From Methylocystaceae bacterium (GTDB taxonomy: Bacteria; Pseudomonadota; Alphaproteobacteria; Rhizobiales; Beijerinckiaceae), in assembly GCA_009773555.1 (NCBI GenBank), contig WSXZ01000032.1, positions 1 through 51,047 on the forward strand: a stretch of DNA of 51,047 nucleotides, written 5' to 3'. Every line of letters begins with the position of its first letter. Position 1 is the stretch's first letter. The translations under genes were made by a program, and so were the position numbers. The notes beneath the pieces were generated by a model. The model ran no database searches. It was not told the DNA's origin and saw only the letters and a list, made by a program, of their open reading frames with translations. Below are positions 18,730 to 28,594 of this stretch, in pieces.

Positions 18730-18897
18730 TTGTTACCACCGTCAGCCAAGCTCGCGCCGGATAGCAAGCGGCGCGCCCGCGCTGAGTGCGTGCCGCAGTG
18801 CAATATAACTTGCGTTCCTTCGCAAAGAAAACAAAGAAAAAGCTCTGAGCGCCGACGCGCCGGACCGAGCGGACCGACGCGACGGCCGTTTTTGTGG

Positions 18898-19842
18898 TCA
18901 GCGGCCGATCTTCGCCAACTCCGCGTCAAGCTCGGGCAGGGCCGTGAAGAGGTCGGCGACGAGGCCATAGTCGGCGACCTGGAAAATGGGCGCCTCCTCG
19001 TCCTTGTTGATCGCCACGATCACCTTCGAATCCTTCATGCCGGCGAGATGCTGGATCGCCCCCGAAATCCCGGCGGCGATGTAGAGATCGGGCGCCACGG
19101 CCTTTCCGGTCTGGCCGACCTGCAGGTCGTTTGGCGCATAGCCGGCGTCGACGGCGGCGCGAGACGCCCCGATCGCGGCATTAAGCCGCGTCGCGACCGG
19201 ATCCAGCACCTTCTGAAAATTCTCCGCCGACCCGAGCGCGCGCCCGCCGGAAAGAATGATCCGGGCCGAGGTGAGCTCGGGGCGCTCGGACTTCGCCAGC
19301 TCTTCGCTCTTGAACGCGGAAACCCCGGGATCGGCGGGCGCCGCAATCGCCTCGATGGGCGCCGCGCCGCCTTCCGGCGCCGCCGCGAAGGCGGTGGTGC
19401 GCACGGTGATCACTTTCTTTGCGTCCTTCGCGCGCACGGTCTGGATCGCATTGCCAGCGTAGATTGGCCGCTCAAAAGTGTCGGCCGACACGACCTTGAT
19501 GATGTCCGAGACCTGCATCACGTCGAGCAGCGCCGCGACGCGCGGCAGCACGTTCTTCGTCGCCGAGGTCGACGGCGCGATGATGACGTCATAAGCGCCG
19601 GCGAGCGAGACGATCAGCGCAGCGACGGTCTCGGCCAGGACATGATCGAGCGACGCGTCTTCGGCGACGAGCACCTTCTCGACGCCGGCGAGCTTCGCCG
19701 CCTGCTCGGCCGCGCCCTTGAGGCCGGGCCCGACGATGAGGACGTGAATGGGGCCGCCGATCTCCTTGGCGGCGGTGAGCGCCTTGGCGGTCGCCGGGGC
19801 GATCGCGTCGCCGGCGGTTTCGGCAAGAAGCAGAATCGTCAT
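18898..19842 (-). CDS. etfA: Electron transfer flavoprotein alpha subunit
   Basis: EtfA carries FAD and passes electrons from acyl-CoA and other dehydrogenases to ETF:quinone oxidoreductase. The 314 residues have the N-terminal ETF domain and the C-terminal FAD-binding motif: [13 protein letters not shown], then [11 protein letters not shown]-like and [20 protein letters not shown] and [19 protein letters not shown]. It starts 2 bp after the etfB stop, in the normal beta-alpha order. It is intact, unlike the dehydrogenase that follows. Confidence 0.97.
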   Translation of the reverse strand: MTILLLAETAGDAIAPATAKALTAAKEIGGPIHVLIVGPGLKGAAEQAAKLAGVEKVLVAEDASLDHVLAETVAALIVSLAGAYDVIIAPSTSATKNVLPRVAALLDVMQVSDIIKVVSADTFERPIYAGNAIQTVRAKDAKKVITVRTTAFAAAPEGGAAPIEAIAAPADPGVSAFKSEELAKSERPELTSARIILSGGRALGSAENFQKVLDPVATRLNAAIGASRAAVDAGYAPNDLQVGQTGKAVAPDLYIAAGISGAIQHLAGMKDSKVIVAINKDEEAPIFQVADYGLVADLFTALPELDAELAKIGR

Positions 19843-19844
19843 TT

Positions 19845-20591
19845 TTAAAGCACTCCCGCTTCCTTGAGCTTGCCAACGAGTTCGACCACCGAGCCGACCT
19901 TGACGCCCGCCTTGCGTTTCGCAGGCTCGGAGGTTTTCAACACGTCAAGGCGCGGCGAAATGTCGACGCCGTAATCGGCGGGCGACTTCACGGCGACTTC
20001 TTTCTTCTTGGCCTTGATGATGTTGGGCAGCGAGGCGTAGCGCGGCTCATTGAGGCGCAAATCCGTGGTGACGACAGCCGGCAGCTTTAAGCTGACGGTC
20101 TGCAGCCCGCCGTCGATCTCGCGCGTCACGTCGACGGCGCCTTCAGTCATCTCGACTTTCGAGGCGAAGGCGCCCTGGCCCCAGCCGAGCAGCGCCGCGA
20201 GCATCTGGCCCGTCTGATTGCAATCATCGTCGATCGCCTGCTTGCCCATGATGACGAGCTGCGGCTGTTCCTCCGCGACGATCTTGGCGAGGATCTTGGC
20301 GACGGCGAGCGGCTCGACGGTCTCGTCGGTCTTGACCAGAATGCCGCGGTCGGCGCCCATGGCGAGGCCGGTGCGCAAGGTCTCGTCGGCCTTGGCCGGT
20401 CCGATCGTGACGACGATGACTTCCGTCGCCTTGCCGGCCTCCTTGAGCCGCAGCGCCTCTTCGACGGCGATCTCGTCGAAGGGGTTCATCGACATTTTCA
20501 CATTGGCGAGATCGACGCCCGAACCGTCCGCCTTGACCCTGATCTTGACGTTGTAATCGACGACCCGTTTGACGGGCACGAGAATCTTCAT
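19845..20591 (-). CDS. etfB: Electron transfer flavoprotein beta subunit
   Basis: EtfB binds AMP and docks partner dehydrogenases. The ATG at 20591 gives [20 protein letters not shown], the family start; upstream in-frame codons were rejected. The recognition loop is around [20 protein letters not shown]. The length of 248 is normal. It is the first gene of etfBA. Confidence 0.97.
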   Translation of the reverse strand: MKILVPVKRVVDYNVKIRVKADGSGVDLANVKMSMNPFDEIAVEEALRLKEAGKATEVIVVTIGPAKADETLRTGLAMGADRGILVKTDETVEPLAVAKILAKIVAEEQPQLVIMGKQAIDDDCNQTGQMLAALLGWGQGAFASKVEMTEGAVDVTREIDGGLQTVSLKLPAVVTTDLRLNEPRYASLPNIIKAKKKEVAVKSPADYGVDISPRLDVLKTSEPAKRKAGVKVGSVVELVGKLKEAGVL

Positions 20592-20753
20592 CGCGCGACC
20601 CCTTGGTCCTTCTGACCCTTTGGCGAGACGGTGTCGGAACGCCGCCTGTGCGCGCTCCACTCTGGCTAAAGCCGTCGCGCGGTCTGGTAGCGGGGGCGCG
20701 CGCGCAAGTCAAACCGCGCAAGTCAAACAAAGCGACCGCGCCGAACTCATTGA

Positions 20754-21572
20754 TCAGGGCGCATCCTCGCCGGCGTCCCGCGCGCGCGGCGCGGGGGCGA
20801 GCGGGCCGCTCCTGTCGAAAAGCCGGTGCCGGCGGCGCTTAAAAATCGGCGTCAGCACCAGACCCGCGGCGATGCCGCCGACATGGGCCATCCAGGCGAT
20901 GGCGCCGCCCTCGCCCATAAAGGCGTTGATGAGCTGCATCACGATCCAGGCGCCGACGAACAGCCAGCCGGAGGCGACAAAAGAGAACAGCGGCGCCCGC
21001 AGCCCCAGGATCGCCCTCGGCCGCGCCCCGGAGAGCCAGGCGCCAAGATAGATCGGCGCGAGCGCCAGCGAGAGCGGCGGAAAGATTCCCGCGACCGTCG
21101 CGCGCGGATGGAGCAACAGAAAGGCCGCGCAGACGCCGGAGATCGCGCCGGACGCGCCGATGAGCGGCGCGATCGAATGCGGCGTTGCGTAAATGTAGAA
21201 CACGCCGGAGGCGACGCCGCAGGAAAGATAAAAGAGCAGATAGTGCAGCGAACCCATGGCGTCCTCGACATTGTCGCCAAAGACGTAAAGGAACAGCATG
21301 TTCGAGCCGAGATGCACCACCGACGAATGAAAGAACAGCGCGGTGACAAGCGTTAGCGCAGCCGGCGGTCCGACGATCCAGTCGGCGAGCTGGGCCTCGC
21401 CGAAGAGCACGCGCGGGATGATCGCGAAGCCGCGGACGACGGTCAGCGGATCGCCGAAAATCTCGCTCTGCACCACCAGGAATATGATGACGTTGAGCGC
21501 GATCAGCGTCCAATTCACGATCGGCCGCCGCAAATAGCGCAGCGGCGCGTCGTCATAGATCGGCATCACCAT
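20754..21572 (-). CDS. Rhomboid-family intramembrane serine protease
   Basis: This is a polytopic membrane protein that cleaves transmembrane substrates. The catalytic serine is in GASGAISGVCAAF and the histidine in WMAHVGGIAAG; six or more hydrophobic helices surround them. The start ATG 21572 has AAGGAG seven bases upstream. The C-terminus is a basic/proline-rich cytoplasmic tail. The length of 272 suits the small bacterial class. It may share a transcript with etfBA, but the 162-bp gap makes this uncertain. Confidence 0.93.
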   Translation of the reverse strand: MVMPIYDDAPLRYLRRPIVNWTLIALNVIIFLVVQSEIFGDPLTVVRGFAIIPRVLFGEAQLADWIVGPPAALTLVTALFFHSSVVHLGSNMLFLYVFGDNVEDAMGSLHYLLFYLSCGVASGVFYIYATPHSIAPLIGASGAISGVCAAFLLLHPRATVAGIFPPLSLALAPIYLGAWLSGARPRAILGLRAPLFSFVASGWLFVGAWIVMQLINAFMGEGGAIAWMAHVGGIAAGLVLTPIFKRRRHRLFDRSGPLAPAPRARDAGEDAP

Positions 21573-21627
21573 TGGCGCGCTCCTTATCGACCGCTAGCCT
21601 AGCATATGGCGACGCCGACTGGCCGCG

Positions 21628-23055
21628 TCACGACCGGGCGAGGCGCCGATGGAGCCACGTCGTCGTGAGATCGCCCAGCCCGGCGATGTCGAAGGCGACG
21701 GTGAGCAGCCCGTAGACGGCCGCGCCGGCCAGGATCTGAGCAATCAGCGTGGAAATGCCCGGACTCATCTCGCGCAAAGGGGTGAGCGCGAGCGACATTG
21801 CGCCCGTCGCCACAAGCGCAGCGAACATGTCCCAGAACGACGGCCAGACCGGCTGCGTGCGCAGCGCGAAATAGACCGTCGCCACGAGCGCCGCGATATA
21901 GGCGCCGGCTTGCGCGATCGCGAGATTGGAAGCGTCCTCGCCCCAGGGCAGAAAAAGCAGCACCGCAAGGCCGAAGGCGACCGCCGCAAGCGCCGCGACC
22001 ATCAATGGCGCCGTCTTCTTTTCGATCTGAAAGACGGGATTGACGCCGAACAGAATGACGCCCATCGCGAAAAGTCCCGGAAGCAGCAGGCCGAGGTAGT
22101 GGCCGAAGGGACCGCGATATTGCGCCGGCACGATGAGCGCTTCGATCGACGGCATGACGAACCAGAGGCCGGCGCACGCCGGCAGTAAAAAGGCGACGAC
22201 GATGCCCATGTTGCGCGCGACCTGCTGCTTGGCGCGATCGACGCCATGGAGTTCATGCGTCGCGACGGCGATCTGAAACAAGAGCACGTCGAGCGCCGAA
22301 CCGAGCGCCTGCACCGCACGCACGCCGAGATCATACGCCAGCGCGAACTGGCCGGTTTCGGCGAAACCAAAGACGCTCGCGACGATGGAGCGCGCCGCGA
22401 GCGGCATCGCCTGATAGAGCAGATGCGCGGTCACGATCGGCGCGCTGTAGGCCGCAAGCGCACGCGCGTTCTGACTCGAGGCGGCGCGAATGTCGGCGCC
22501 GGGATCGAGCAACGCGCGACGCCCGAGAATAACCGTGCCGAACAGACTCGCGACGCCGCCGGCGAGCGCCACCGCAGCCGAGTGAAAAATAAAGGCGCCG
22601 CCGCCGATGAGGACAAGCGACAGCGCGTTCTTGGCGAGCATGAGGCGCACATAGGCGTGGTCATGAAAGCGCGCGCGCACAAGCGCGGTGCAATAGTCGA
22701 AGAGCCCGTTGGCCACCGACGTCAGCAGCGCAAGCAGGATGAGATTGGTTTCGAAATCGAGCGGCGGCCCGGCAAGCGCGTAAATGCCTGTCGCCAATGC
22801 AAGGAAGAGCGTAACGGCGATGAAGGCCGCGTCGAGCGTCGAGCGCACCACCGGCTCTTTGTCGCGCGTGCGCTTTGAGTAAAAGCGCGTCGCCGAAAGA
22901 CGCAGCCAATCATAGAGCGCCGTCTGCACGACCACGGCGATAGAGAAGGCGAGCGCGAAGCGGCCGTATTCCTCGGGGCCGAGAAATTTCGCCACCGTGA
23001 GGCCGATGACGAAATTGACGATCGTATTGGCCAGAAATGCGAGAAGGACGTTCAC
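21628..23055 (-). CDS. Wzx-like polysaccharide flippase
   Basis: This is an inner-membrane lipid-linked oligosaccharide translocase of the MVF/PST superfamily. The N-terminus, FLANTIVNFVIGLTVAKFLG-PEEYGRFALAF, is the typical Polysacc_synt start, and about 12-14 hydrophobic segments span the 475 residues. GTG 23055 is the apparent start and has no clear ribosome site. Palindromic sequence begins a few bases upstream and may have altered the true promoter. No glycosyltransferases are adjacent, so the substrate is unknown. Confidence 0.85.
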   Translation of the reverse strand: MNVLLAFLANTIVNFVIGLTVAKFLGPEEYGRFALAFSIAVVVQTALYDWLRLSATRFYSKRTRDKEPVVRSTLDAAFIAVTLFLALATGIYALAGPPLDFETNLILLALLTSVANGLFDYCTALVRARFHDHAYVRLMLAKNALSLVLIGGGAFIFHSAAVALAGGVASLFGTVILGRRALLDPGADIRAASSQNARALAAYSAPIVTAHLLYQAMPLAARSIVASVFGFAETGQFALAYDLGVRAVQALGSALDVLLFQIAVATHELHGVDRAKQQVARNMGIVVAFLLPACAGLWFVMPSIEALIVPAQYRGPFGHYLGLLLPGLFAMGVILFGVNPVFQIEKKTAPLMVAALAAVAFGLAVLLFLPWGEDASNLAIAQAGAYIAALVATVYFALRTQPVWPSFWDMFAALVATGAMSLALTPLREMSPGISTLIAQILAGAAVYGLLTVAFDIAGLGDLTTTWLHRRLARS

Positions 23056-23059
23056 TTAA

Positions 23060-23270
23060 GCGTAACCCCCACCCCAACCCTCCCCCGCTGCGCGGGAGAG
23101 GGAGTCAGGCTCGGGTCACGACAAGGAACACGCGCGCCGCCGATCGCTTGCGTCCCCTCTCCCATCCGAAGTCGGCTGTCGCCGACTTCGGGGTCGATGC
23201 GCAAATCGGGAACACCCGATTTGCGAGAGCGGGGGAGGGACAGGGAGGGGGCGACGGGTCGACGCAATGT
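23060..23270. repeat. Composite palindromic repeat with two perfect stem-loops
   Basis: The block is bounded by CCCTCCCCCGCTGCGCGGGAG and a GGGGGAGGGACAGGGAGGGG tract. Inside are two perfect 11-bp hairpins: 23166-23191 (CCGAAGTCGGC / GCCGACTTCGG, loop TGTC) and 23200-23225 (CGCAAATCGGG / CCCGATTTGCG, loop AACA). The organisation of C/G-rich outer arms around unrelated perfect hairpins resembles the elements at 15233 and 24839. It lies between ileS and the flippase and has no coding content. Confidence 0.75.
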
Positions 23271-23284
23271 CTCTCTTGCCAGGA

Positions 23285-26200
23285 TCACAAAGCGCTCCAG
23301 CGGCCGAGCGCGACAAGCTCGCGCAACGCCTGCGCGTCGCGCGGCGTCACGTCGGGATAATCAGGATCCGCCGTCGCGGGATCGAAATATTTCCACGAGC
23401 GGGCGCATTTGACGCCGCCCGCGCGTTGCGAAACGACGCCGACGCCCGGCGCTTCCGGCAGGCGGAAGGCCTCCATCGGCGCTTCTCCCGGCAAGACGCG
23501 GATATCCGAGGCGATGCAGATTTCGGCGAAGTCGACGCCGTCGAGCGCGGCGCGCAATGACTCATCTTCTACATAAACGGTCGGCGCCGCTTCCAGCGAA
23601 GAGCCGATGCGTTTCTGCGCACGCTCGATTTCGAGCGCGCCGGTGACGACCGAACGGATCTTGCGAATTTTGTCCCATTTGGCGGCAAGCGCGTCGTCGC
23701 GCCACGCCTCGGGAATGGTCGGAAAATGTTCGAGATGCACGGATTGCGCGTTCGGAAAGCGGGACCATGTCGTGACGCTGCGAAAGATGCGATCGATGGT
23801 CGCGAGCGCCGCCTTGCGTTTGACGCTCGAGGGCGGATCGCAATAGAGCGCGTCCTTGCGCACATCGAAGTAGAAAGCCGACAGCTCGCTCGTCATGAAA
23901 TGGGTGAGCAACGCGACGACGCGCTTGTAGTCGTAGGCCGCATAGGACGCGCGGATCGACTCGTCGAGCTGATGCAGACGATGCAGCATGAGACGTTCAA
24001 GCTCTCCCGCCTCGCGCATCGCCGCATCGTCGTTTGGCTGATAATGCGCCAGCGCGCCGATCATCCAGCGGGCCGTGTTGCGCAGCTTGCGATAAAGCTC
24101 GACGAAGGTTTTCAGGATTTCGGGTCCGACGCGCAGGTCGTCGGCATAGTCGGACGCGGCGACCCACAGCCGCATGATGTCGGCGCCGGAATCGGCGATG
24201 ATTTTTTGCGGCGCGACGACATTGCCGAGCGACTTCGACATTTTGCGGCCCCGCTCGTCGAGCACGAAGCCATGCGTCAGCACGGCGTCATAGGGCGCGC
24301 GGCCGCGCGTGCCGCAGCTTTCGAGCAGCGAGGAATGAAACCAGCCGCGATGCTGATCGGAGCCTTCAAGATACATGATCTCGTCTTCGCCGCCGTCGCG
24401 CTTGCGATGAATGCCGGCCAGCATTGGAAAATGCTGCGGGTCTTCGAGCGTGAAGGCGTGGGTCGAGCCTGAATCGAACCAGACGTCGAGAACGTCAGAG
24501 ATCTTCTCGTAGTCTTCCGCCTTGTAGTCGGGCGAAAGAAAACGCTCTGAAGCGTTTGCTTCATACCAGGCGTCGGCGCCTTCCTTTTCGAAAGCTTCGA
24601 TGATGCGGGCGTTGACGCGCGCGTCGACAAGCGGCTCATGCGTGCCCTTCTTGACGAAGACCGCGATCGGCACGCCCCAGGCGCGCTGGCGCGACACGAC
24701 CCAATCGGGACGATTGGCGATCATGCCGCGAATGCGGTTCTCGCCCGCCGCCGGCGTCCATTGCGTGCGGGCGATTTCCTCAAGCGCGATCTCGCGAAGC
24801 GTCGGGGCATTAGCGCGCGCACTTTCGATGCTCGCGCTATCCCTCCCCTCGACGGGGAGGGTCGCATCGCGAAGCGATGCGGGGTGGGGTGAATCGTCTT
24901 GAACCCCCACCCGGCCGCCTTCGGCGGCCGACCTCCCCGCAAGGGGGAGGTAGGGCGCCGCGCCAAACGGCCGGTCCATCGCGATGAACCCGGACGCGAT
25001 GGATTTATCCATCGCGATGAACCATTGCGGCGTGTTGCGGAAGATCACCGGCTTCTTCGAGCGCCACGAATGCGGATATTGATGCTTGAGCTTTCCGCGC
25101 GCGACGAGATTGCCGGCTTGAACCAGCGCGGCGATCACCGCCTCATTGGCGTCGCCCTTGTCGCCCTTGTCGGTGATGACGCGCTTGCCTTCAAAGCCCG
25201 GCGCGTCCTTCGTATAGAAGCCGTCCTCGTCGACCGTATAGGGAATGCGTGAATCGATGCCGCGCGATTGCAGCTCGCGCGCATTCGCCATCCAGATGTC
25301 GAAGTCCTCGCGGCCGTGGCCCGGCGCGGTGTGCACGAAGCCCGTGCCGGTATCGTCGGTGACATGCTCGCCGTCGAAGAGCGGCACGTCGAAATCATAG
25401 CCGAGATGCGCCAGCGGATGCGCGCAGATCAGCCCGGCGATCATCGCGGCGGGCACGTCGTGCAAGCGTTCGTAGCCATCGACCTTCGCCGCCTTGAACG
25501 CCTCGCTCGCAAGCTTGTCAGCGATGACAAAGGTTGCGCCCGGAAGCGCCCAATTGCCCTCGGGCGCATGGGTGACGTGATAGAGGCCGTAGTCGATTTT
25601 CGAGGAGAAGGAGATCGCGCGATTGCCGGGAAGCGTCCAGGGCGTCGTCGTCCAGATGATGACGCGCGCGTCGCTCAGTTCGCCCGCGGCGCCGCGCGGG
25701 ATCGGAAACGCCACCCAGACCTGGTCGCTCGTATAATCCTCATATTCGACTTCGGCTTCGGCGAGCGCGGTCTTTTCGACGACGCTCCACATCACCGGCT
25801 TCGAGCCGCGATAGAGCAGGCCGCTGGCGGCGAATTTCATGATCTCGCGCGCGATCGTCGCTTCCGCCGGAAAAGCCATCGTCGAATAGGGATGGCCCCA
25901 ATCGCCGGCGACCCCTAAGCGCTTGAACTCCTCGCGCTGAACGCTAAGCCAATGTTCCGCATAGGCGCGGCATTCGCGCCGAAAGGCGATCATGGCGCCT
26001 GGATCGGTGAAATCGGGCTTCTGCTTGCCTTTGGCGCGGTAATTCTCCTCCTCGATCTTCCATTCGATCGGCAGACCATGGCAGTCCCAGCCCGGCACAT
26101 AGACGCAGGCCTTGCCGGTCATGCGCTGGCTGCGCGTCACGAGATCCTTGAGGATCTTATTGAGCGCATGGCCGATATGGATATTGCCGTTGGCGTAGGG

Positions 26201-26392
26201 CGGGCCGTCGTGGAGCGTGAATTTCGGACGACCCTCGCCCGATTCCCGCATCTTTTGCTCCAGGCCGATGGTCTCCCAGCGCTTGAGGATTTCCGGCTCG
26301 CGCTGCGGCAGGCCGGCGCGCATCGGAAAATCCGTGACCGGCAGATAGAGGCTTTTCGAATAGTCGGGCCCTTTCGGGCTGTCGTCGTTCAT
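23285..26392 (-). CDS. ileS: Isoleucyl-tRNA synthetase with an in-frame repeat-derived insert
   Basis: IleRS charges tRNA-Ile and edits valine. The ATG 26392 starts [20 protein letters not shown], the alphaproteobacterial N-terminus; the upstream in-frame extension was rejected. HIGH is at about residue 72 ([18 protein letters not shown]) and KMSKS is in [10 protein letters not shown]. The length is 1035, versus roughly 950-1000 for relatives. The extra length lies where the editing domain rejoins the catalytic core. After [10 protein letters not shown] the chain repeats FIAMD, then has 38 residues (481-518) encoded by a palindromic element, before resuming [20 protein letters not shown]. The frame stays open throughout. 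lspA, which often follows ileS, is absent. Confidence 0.96.
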   Translation of the reverse strand: MNDDSPKGPDYSKSLYLPVTDFPMRAGLPQREPEILKRWETIGLEQKMRESGEGRPKFTLHDGPPYANGNIHIGHALNKILKDLVTRSQRMTGKACVYVPGWDCHGLPIEWKIEEENYRAKGKQKPDFTDPGAMIAFRRECRAYAEHWLSVQREEFKRLGVAGDWGHPYSTMAFPAEATIAREIMKFAASGLLYRGSKPVMWSVVEKTALAEAEVEYEDYTSDQVWVAFPIPRGAAGELSDARVIIWTTTPWTLPGNRAISFSSKIDYGLYHVTHAPEGNWALPGATFVIADKLASEAFKAAKVDGYERLHDVPAAMIAGLICAHPLAHLGYDFDVPLFDGEHVTDDTGTGFVHTAPGHGREDFDIWMANARELQSRGIDSRIPYTVDEDGFYTKDAPGFEGKRVITDKGDKGDANEAVIAALVQAGNLVARGKLKHQYPHSWRSKKPVIFRNTPQWFIAMDKSIASGFIAMDRPFGAAPYLPLAGRSAAEGGRVGVQDDSPHPASLRDATLPVEGRDSASIESARANAPTLREIALEEIARTQWTPAAGENRIRGMIANRPDWVVSRQRAWGVPIAVFVKKGTHEPLVDARVNARIIEAFEKEGADAWYEANASERFLSPDYKAEDYEKISDVLDVWFDSGSTHAFTLEDPQHFPMLAGIHRKRDGGEDEIMYLEGSDQHRGWFHSSLLESCGTRGRAPYDAVLTHGFVLDERGRKMSKSLGNVVAPQKIIADSGADIMRLWVAASDYADDLRVGPEILKTFVELYRKLRNTARWMIGALAHYQPNDDAAMREAGELERLMLHRLHQLDESIRASYAAYDYKRVVALLTHFMTSELSAFYFDVRKDALYCDPPSSVKRKAALATIDRIFRSVTTWSRFPNAQSVHLEHFPTIPEAWRDDALAAKWDKIRKIRSVVTGALEIERAQKRIGSSLEAAPTVYVEDESLRAALDGVDFAEICIASDIRVLPGEAPMEAFRLPEAPGVGVVSQRAGGVKCARSWKYFDPATADPDYPDVTPRDAQALRELVALGRWSAL
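24839..24952 (-). repeat. Palindromic element inserted in frame within ileS
   Basis: This 114-bp element (38 codons) shares its first 26 bases exactly, and its last 53 bases with three changes, with the element at 15233-15386. Read with ileS it encodes [13 protein letters not shown]...[11 protein letters not shown]. It contains the CGCCGAAGGCGGC and GCATCGCTTCGCGATGC hairpins. The length is divisible by three and lacks stops in the ileS frame. The element's orientation relative to ileS matches the orientation of the other copy relative to rpsP-rimM. Confidence 0.88.
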
Positions 26393-26722
26393 TCTCGTGA
26401 AACCGGCTCGGGCGAACGCAGGCGCCATAAGCGCCGCTATGTCGCGCTGATTAGAGGATTTGTGGAAAGAGCGCCAATCGCGCCGCACCCGACCCTACGC
26501 GAGCCTTTAGCTCAGGAGCGCGCTGCGAAAAAGTGGAACCCGGTTTTTCGCCAGAGTGCGCGCTCCAAACGATTCAGATCGATCACGATATCTGCATTTG
26601 GGCGATCGCGCCCAAATGCAGCGTGATCTCGCGCAGGCCAGGCCGGTAATTCGAATGGCGGTCAGGAAAGGCATCTGGTCCTAATAGCAGCGCGAACTAG
26701 CCGGGAAAAGCGGCCAGCGCCC
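26393..26722. other. Upstream region of ileS
   Basis: There is no convincing gene in these 330 bases. It contains the ileS leader (probable promoter, not resolvable by eye) and the structured repeat at 26517-26628. No T-box or tRNA-like sequence was seen. Confidence 0.5.
26517..26628. repeat. Intergenic palindromic repeat, family 2
   Basis: The left hairpin has arms GAGCGCGC / GCGCGCTC around GAAAAAGTGGAACCCGGTTT, a stem-loop type often seen in Rhizobiales. The right hairpin is a perfect 13-bp palindrome, CTGCATTTGGGCG / CGCCCAAATGCAG, with a 4-nt loop. It is extended by GATCACG / CGTGATC with a 4-nt bulge. The two-hairpin plan parallels the family 1 repeats (4257, 37569, 41457) but the sequence differs. 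Confidence 0.75.
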
Positions 26723-26995
26723 CTAGCGCGGCCGCCTCAGCCCGAGCAGTCCGGCGAGATAAGCGAAACCTCCCGCCACAACGGCGATGACCAGCAACAC
26801 CAGAAACGCGCCGGACAGCAGCGTGAACCCGATGAACAGCAAGAACAGCAGCGCCGCAGTGACGATCAGGCTCTGCCATGGCGAGAGCTTGACGACCTTG
26901 ACCCGACCGGCGCCCGTCGCGACCCAGATCCTTGAGGCGTCCGTCTCCTCGCCCGGCAAGATGATTTCGACCCGTCCCTTGGGCTCTTCGTTCAT
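26723..26995 (-). CDS. Small two-helix membrane protein of unknown function
   Basis: This is a 90-residue protein with a polar N-terminus (EPKGRVEIILPGEETDASRIWV) followed by two closely packed hydrophobic helices (about residues 42-60 and 62-82) and a basic end LRRPR. The start ATG 26995 has GAGGGAAA upstream. It lies 51 bp after ribF on the same strand and could be in the same transcript. The family is not recognised. Confidence 0.75.
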   Translation of the reverse strand: MNEEPKGRVEIILPGEETDASRIWVATGAGRVKVVKLSPWQSLIVTAALLFLLFIGFTLLSGAFLVLLVIAVVAGGFAYLAGLLGLRRPR

Positions 26996-27046
26996 GACGT
27001 TTCCCTCCTGTCGAGGACGCTGTCTCCAAGCTAGATCGCGCGCAAC

Positions 27047-28030
27047 TTATGGCAACAGATCATTCGCTCGGCTCAAAGCGCCGCTTTCGGCCAATCGTCT
27101 TCGCGCCTCTTCGACGTCGACGCGCATTCTTTCGACGAGCGCCTCGACGCTGTCGAATTTCGCTTCGCCGCGTATGAAGCCGTAGAAGGCGACTTCCACC
27201 TCCTTGCCGTAGAGGTCGCCATCGAAATCGAACAGGAAGACTTCAAGGAGCGGCGCGCCATTGTCAAAGGTCGGACGGCGTCCGAAGCTGGCGACGGCCC
27301 GATGCACCTTCCCATCGACCTCGATCGTCACGGCGTAGATCCCGTGCTTGAGCCGATTGGCGGGATCGAGCGCGATATTGGCGGTCGGAAAGCCGAGCGT
27401 GCGCCCGCGTTTGTCGCCGTGGCGCACGACGCCGCGAATGAAGTAGGGGTGGCCGAGAAGCCGGCGCGCGAGCGCCGCGTCGCCGCGTTCCAGCGCTTCC
27501 CGCGTCGCTGTCGAGGAGACGGCCTCTAAGCTGCCTTCTTCGTCCTGGGTGATGCGATCGACGATCTCCACGATCATCCCGAGCCGTTCGCCTTCGGCGC
27601 GCAAAAACTCCGGTCCGCCTTCGCGGCCGGCGCCGAAACGAAAATCATAGCCCGCGACGACCGCCGAGAGCTGCAGGCGATCGTGCAGAATCTCTTGCGT
27701 GAAGACCCGCGCAGGGCTTTTCGCGAAGTCCTTGTCGAAGGTGAGCACGATAACGCCGTCGAGCCCGAGCCGCGCGGCCTGCGCCGCCTTTGCGTCTGGC
27801 GGCGTGAGCCGAAAGATCACCGTTCGTCCGGCGAAAAAATCCGCCGGATGGGGCTCGAAGGTCAGCAGAATGCAGGGACGCGAGAGTTTTGCGGCGAGCG
27901 CCCGAGCCCGAGCGATGACGCCGCGGTGGCCTCGGTGCAGCCCGTCGAAATTGCCCACCGCCGCGACCGCGCCCTCCAGTCCAGGCGGCGGCGCTTGAGG
28001 GTCGCGCGCAACGATGAAGGAGTCGGTCAC
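27047..28030 (-). CDS. ribF: Bifunctional riboflavin kinase / FAD synthetase
   Basis: RibF makes FMN and then FAD. The N-terminal nucleotidyltransferase has AVGNFDGLHRGHRGVI (HxGH-like), GYDFRFGAGREG and STATREALERGD. The C-terminal kinase has GDKRGRTLGFPTANIAL and EVFLFDFDGDLYGKEVEV. The length of 327 is normal. It follows maoC by 16 bp and the HAD gene upstream. HAD-ribF-ileS is a conserved alphaproteobacterial order. Confidence 0.97.
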   Translation of the reverse strand: MTDSFIVARDPQAPPPGLEGAVAAVGNFDGLHRGHRGVIARARALAAKLSRPCILLTFEPHPADFFAGRTVIFRLTPPDAKAAQAARLGLDGVIVLTFDKDFAKSPARVFTQEILHDRLQLSAVVAGYDFRFGAGREGGPEFLRAEGERLGMIVEIVDRITQDEEGSLEAVSSTATREALERGDAALARRLLGHPYFIRGVVRHGDKRGRTLGFPTANIALDPANRLKHGIYAVTIEVDGKVHRAVASFGRRPTFDNGAPLLEVFLFDFDGDLYGKEVEVAFYGFIRGEAKFDSVEALVERMRVDVEEARRRLAESGALSRANDLLP

Positions 28031-28046
28031 GGCTCGGCCGGAAGAT

Positions 28047-28532
28047 CTAAGCGGAGGCCGGCTTTACCTCTGCTGGCGCTGGCGCCGCGACGCGCATCAC
28101 CTGCTCGCGGCTCGGCACCATGACGAAGGCCTCGCCGTCGAGCACGACCTTGCCGTCGACGAGACATTCACATTTGAGCTTGGCGCGCCGGCCTTTTTCG
28201 ATCAGCTCCACCACTTCGACGATGACGGTGATCACGTCGCCGATCTTCACCGGCGCGCGGAAATTGAGGGTCTGCGACAGATAGACGGCGCCGGGGCCAG
28301 GCAGATACATGCCGATGACCGTCGAAATGAGCGAAGCCGTATAAAGGCCATGCACGATGCGCTCGCCAAAGCGCGTCTTCGAGGCGAAGTGATCGGAAAG
28401 ATGAATCGGATTGCGGTCGCCGGAAAGATCGGCGAAGGCGATCACGTCGTCGTCCATCACCGCCTTCATCAGCGTCTCGCGCATGCCGACGCTCAGATCC
28501 TCGAAATAATAGATTTTGAACGGCGTCGACAT
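28047..28532 (-). CDS. MaoC-like (R)-specific enoyl-CoA hydratase
   Basis: This hot-dog fold enzyme hydrates enoyl-CoA to (R)-3-hydroxyacyl-CoA. The catalytic pair is in FADLSGDRNPIHLSDHFASK (Asp and His), followed by GERIVHGLYTASLISTVIG. The length is about 161 with the start at ATG 28532; a GTG three codons upstream is possible. The product could feed PHA synthesis or (R)-3-hydroxyacyl use, but the local context (HAD, ribF) does not say which. Confidence 0.92.
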   Translation of the reverse strand: MSTPFKIYYFEDLSVGMRETLMKAVMDDDVIAFADLSGDRNPIHLSDHFASKTRFGERIVHGLYTASLISTVIGMYLPGPGAVYLSQTLNFRAPVKIGDVITVIVEVVELIEKGRRAKLKCECLVDGKVVLDGEAFVMVPSREQVMRVAAPAPAEVKPASA

Positions 28533-28594
28533 GGAAGCCACCGGAAAGTTGCGTCGCGGATCGTGACCGCAGATGAGGCCTGTGCAGCCCCCTT

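Noticed and set aside
23060-23270. Possible CRISPR-like array from repeated C/G-rich tracts
   Set aside because: There are no equal-length direct repeats with regular spacers; the structure is made of nested palindromes.
26517-26628. T-box or other riboswitch upstream of ileS
   Set aside because: The structured segment is a dispersed repeat type, contains no T-box consensus, and alphaproteobacteria do not normally use T-boxes.
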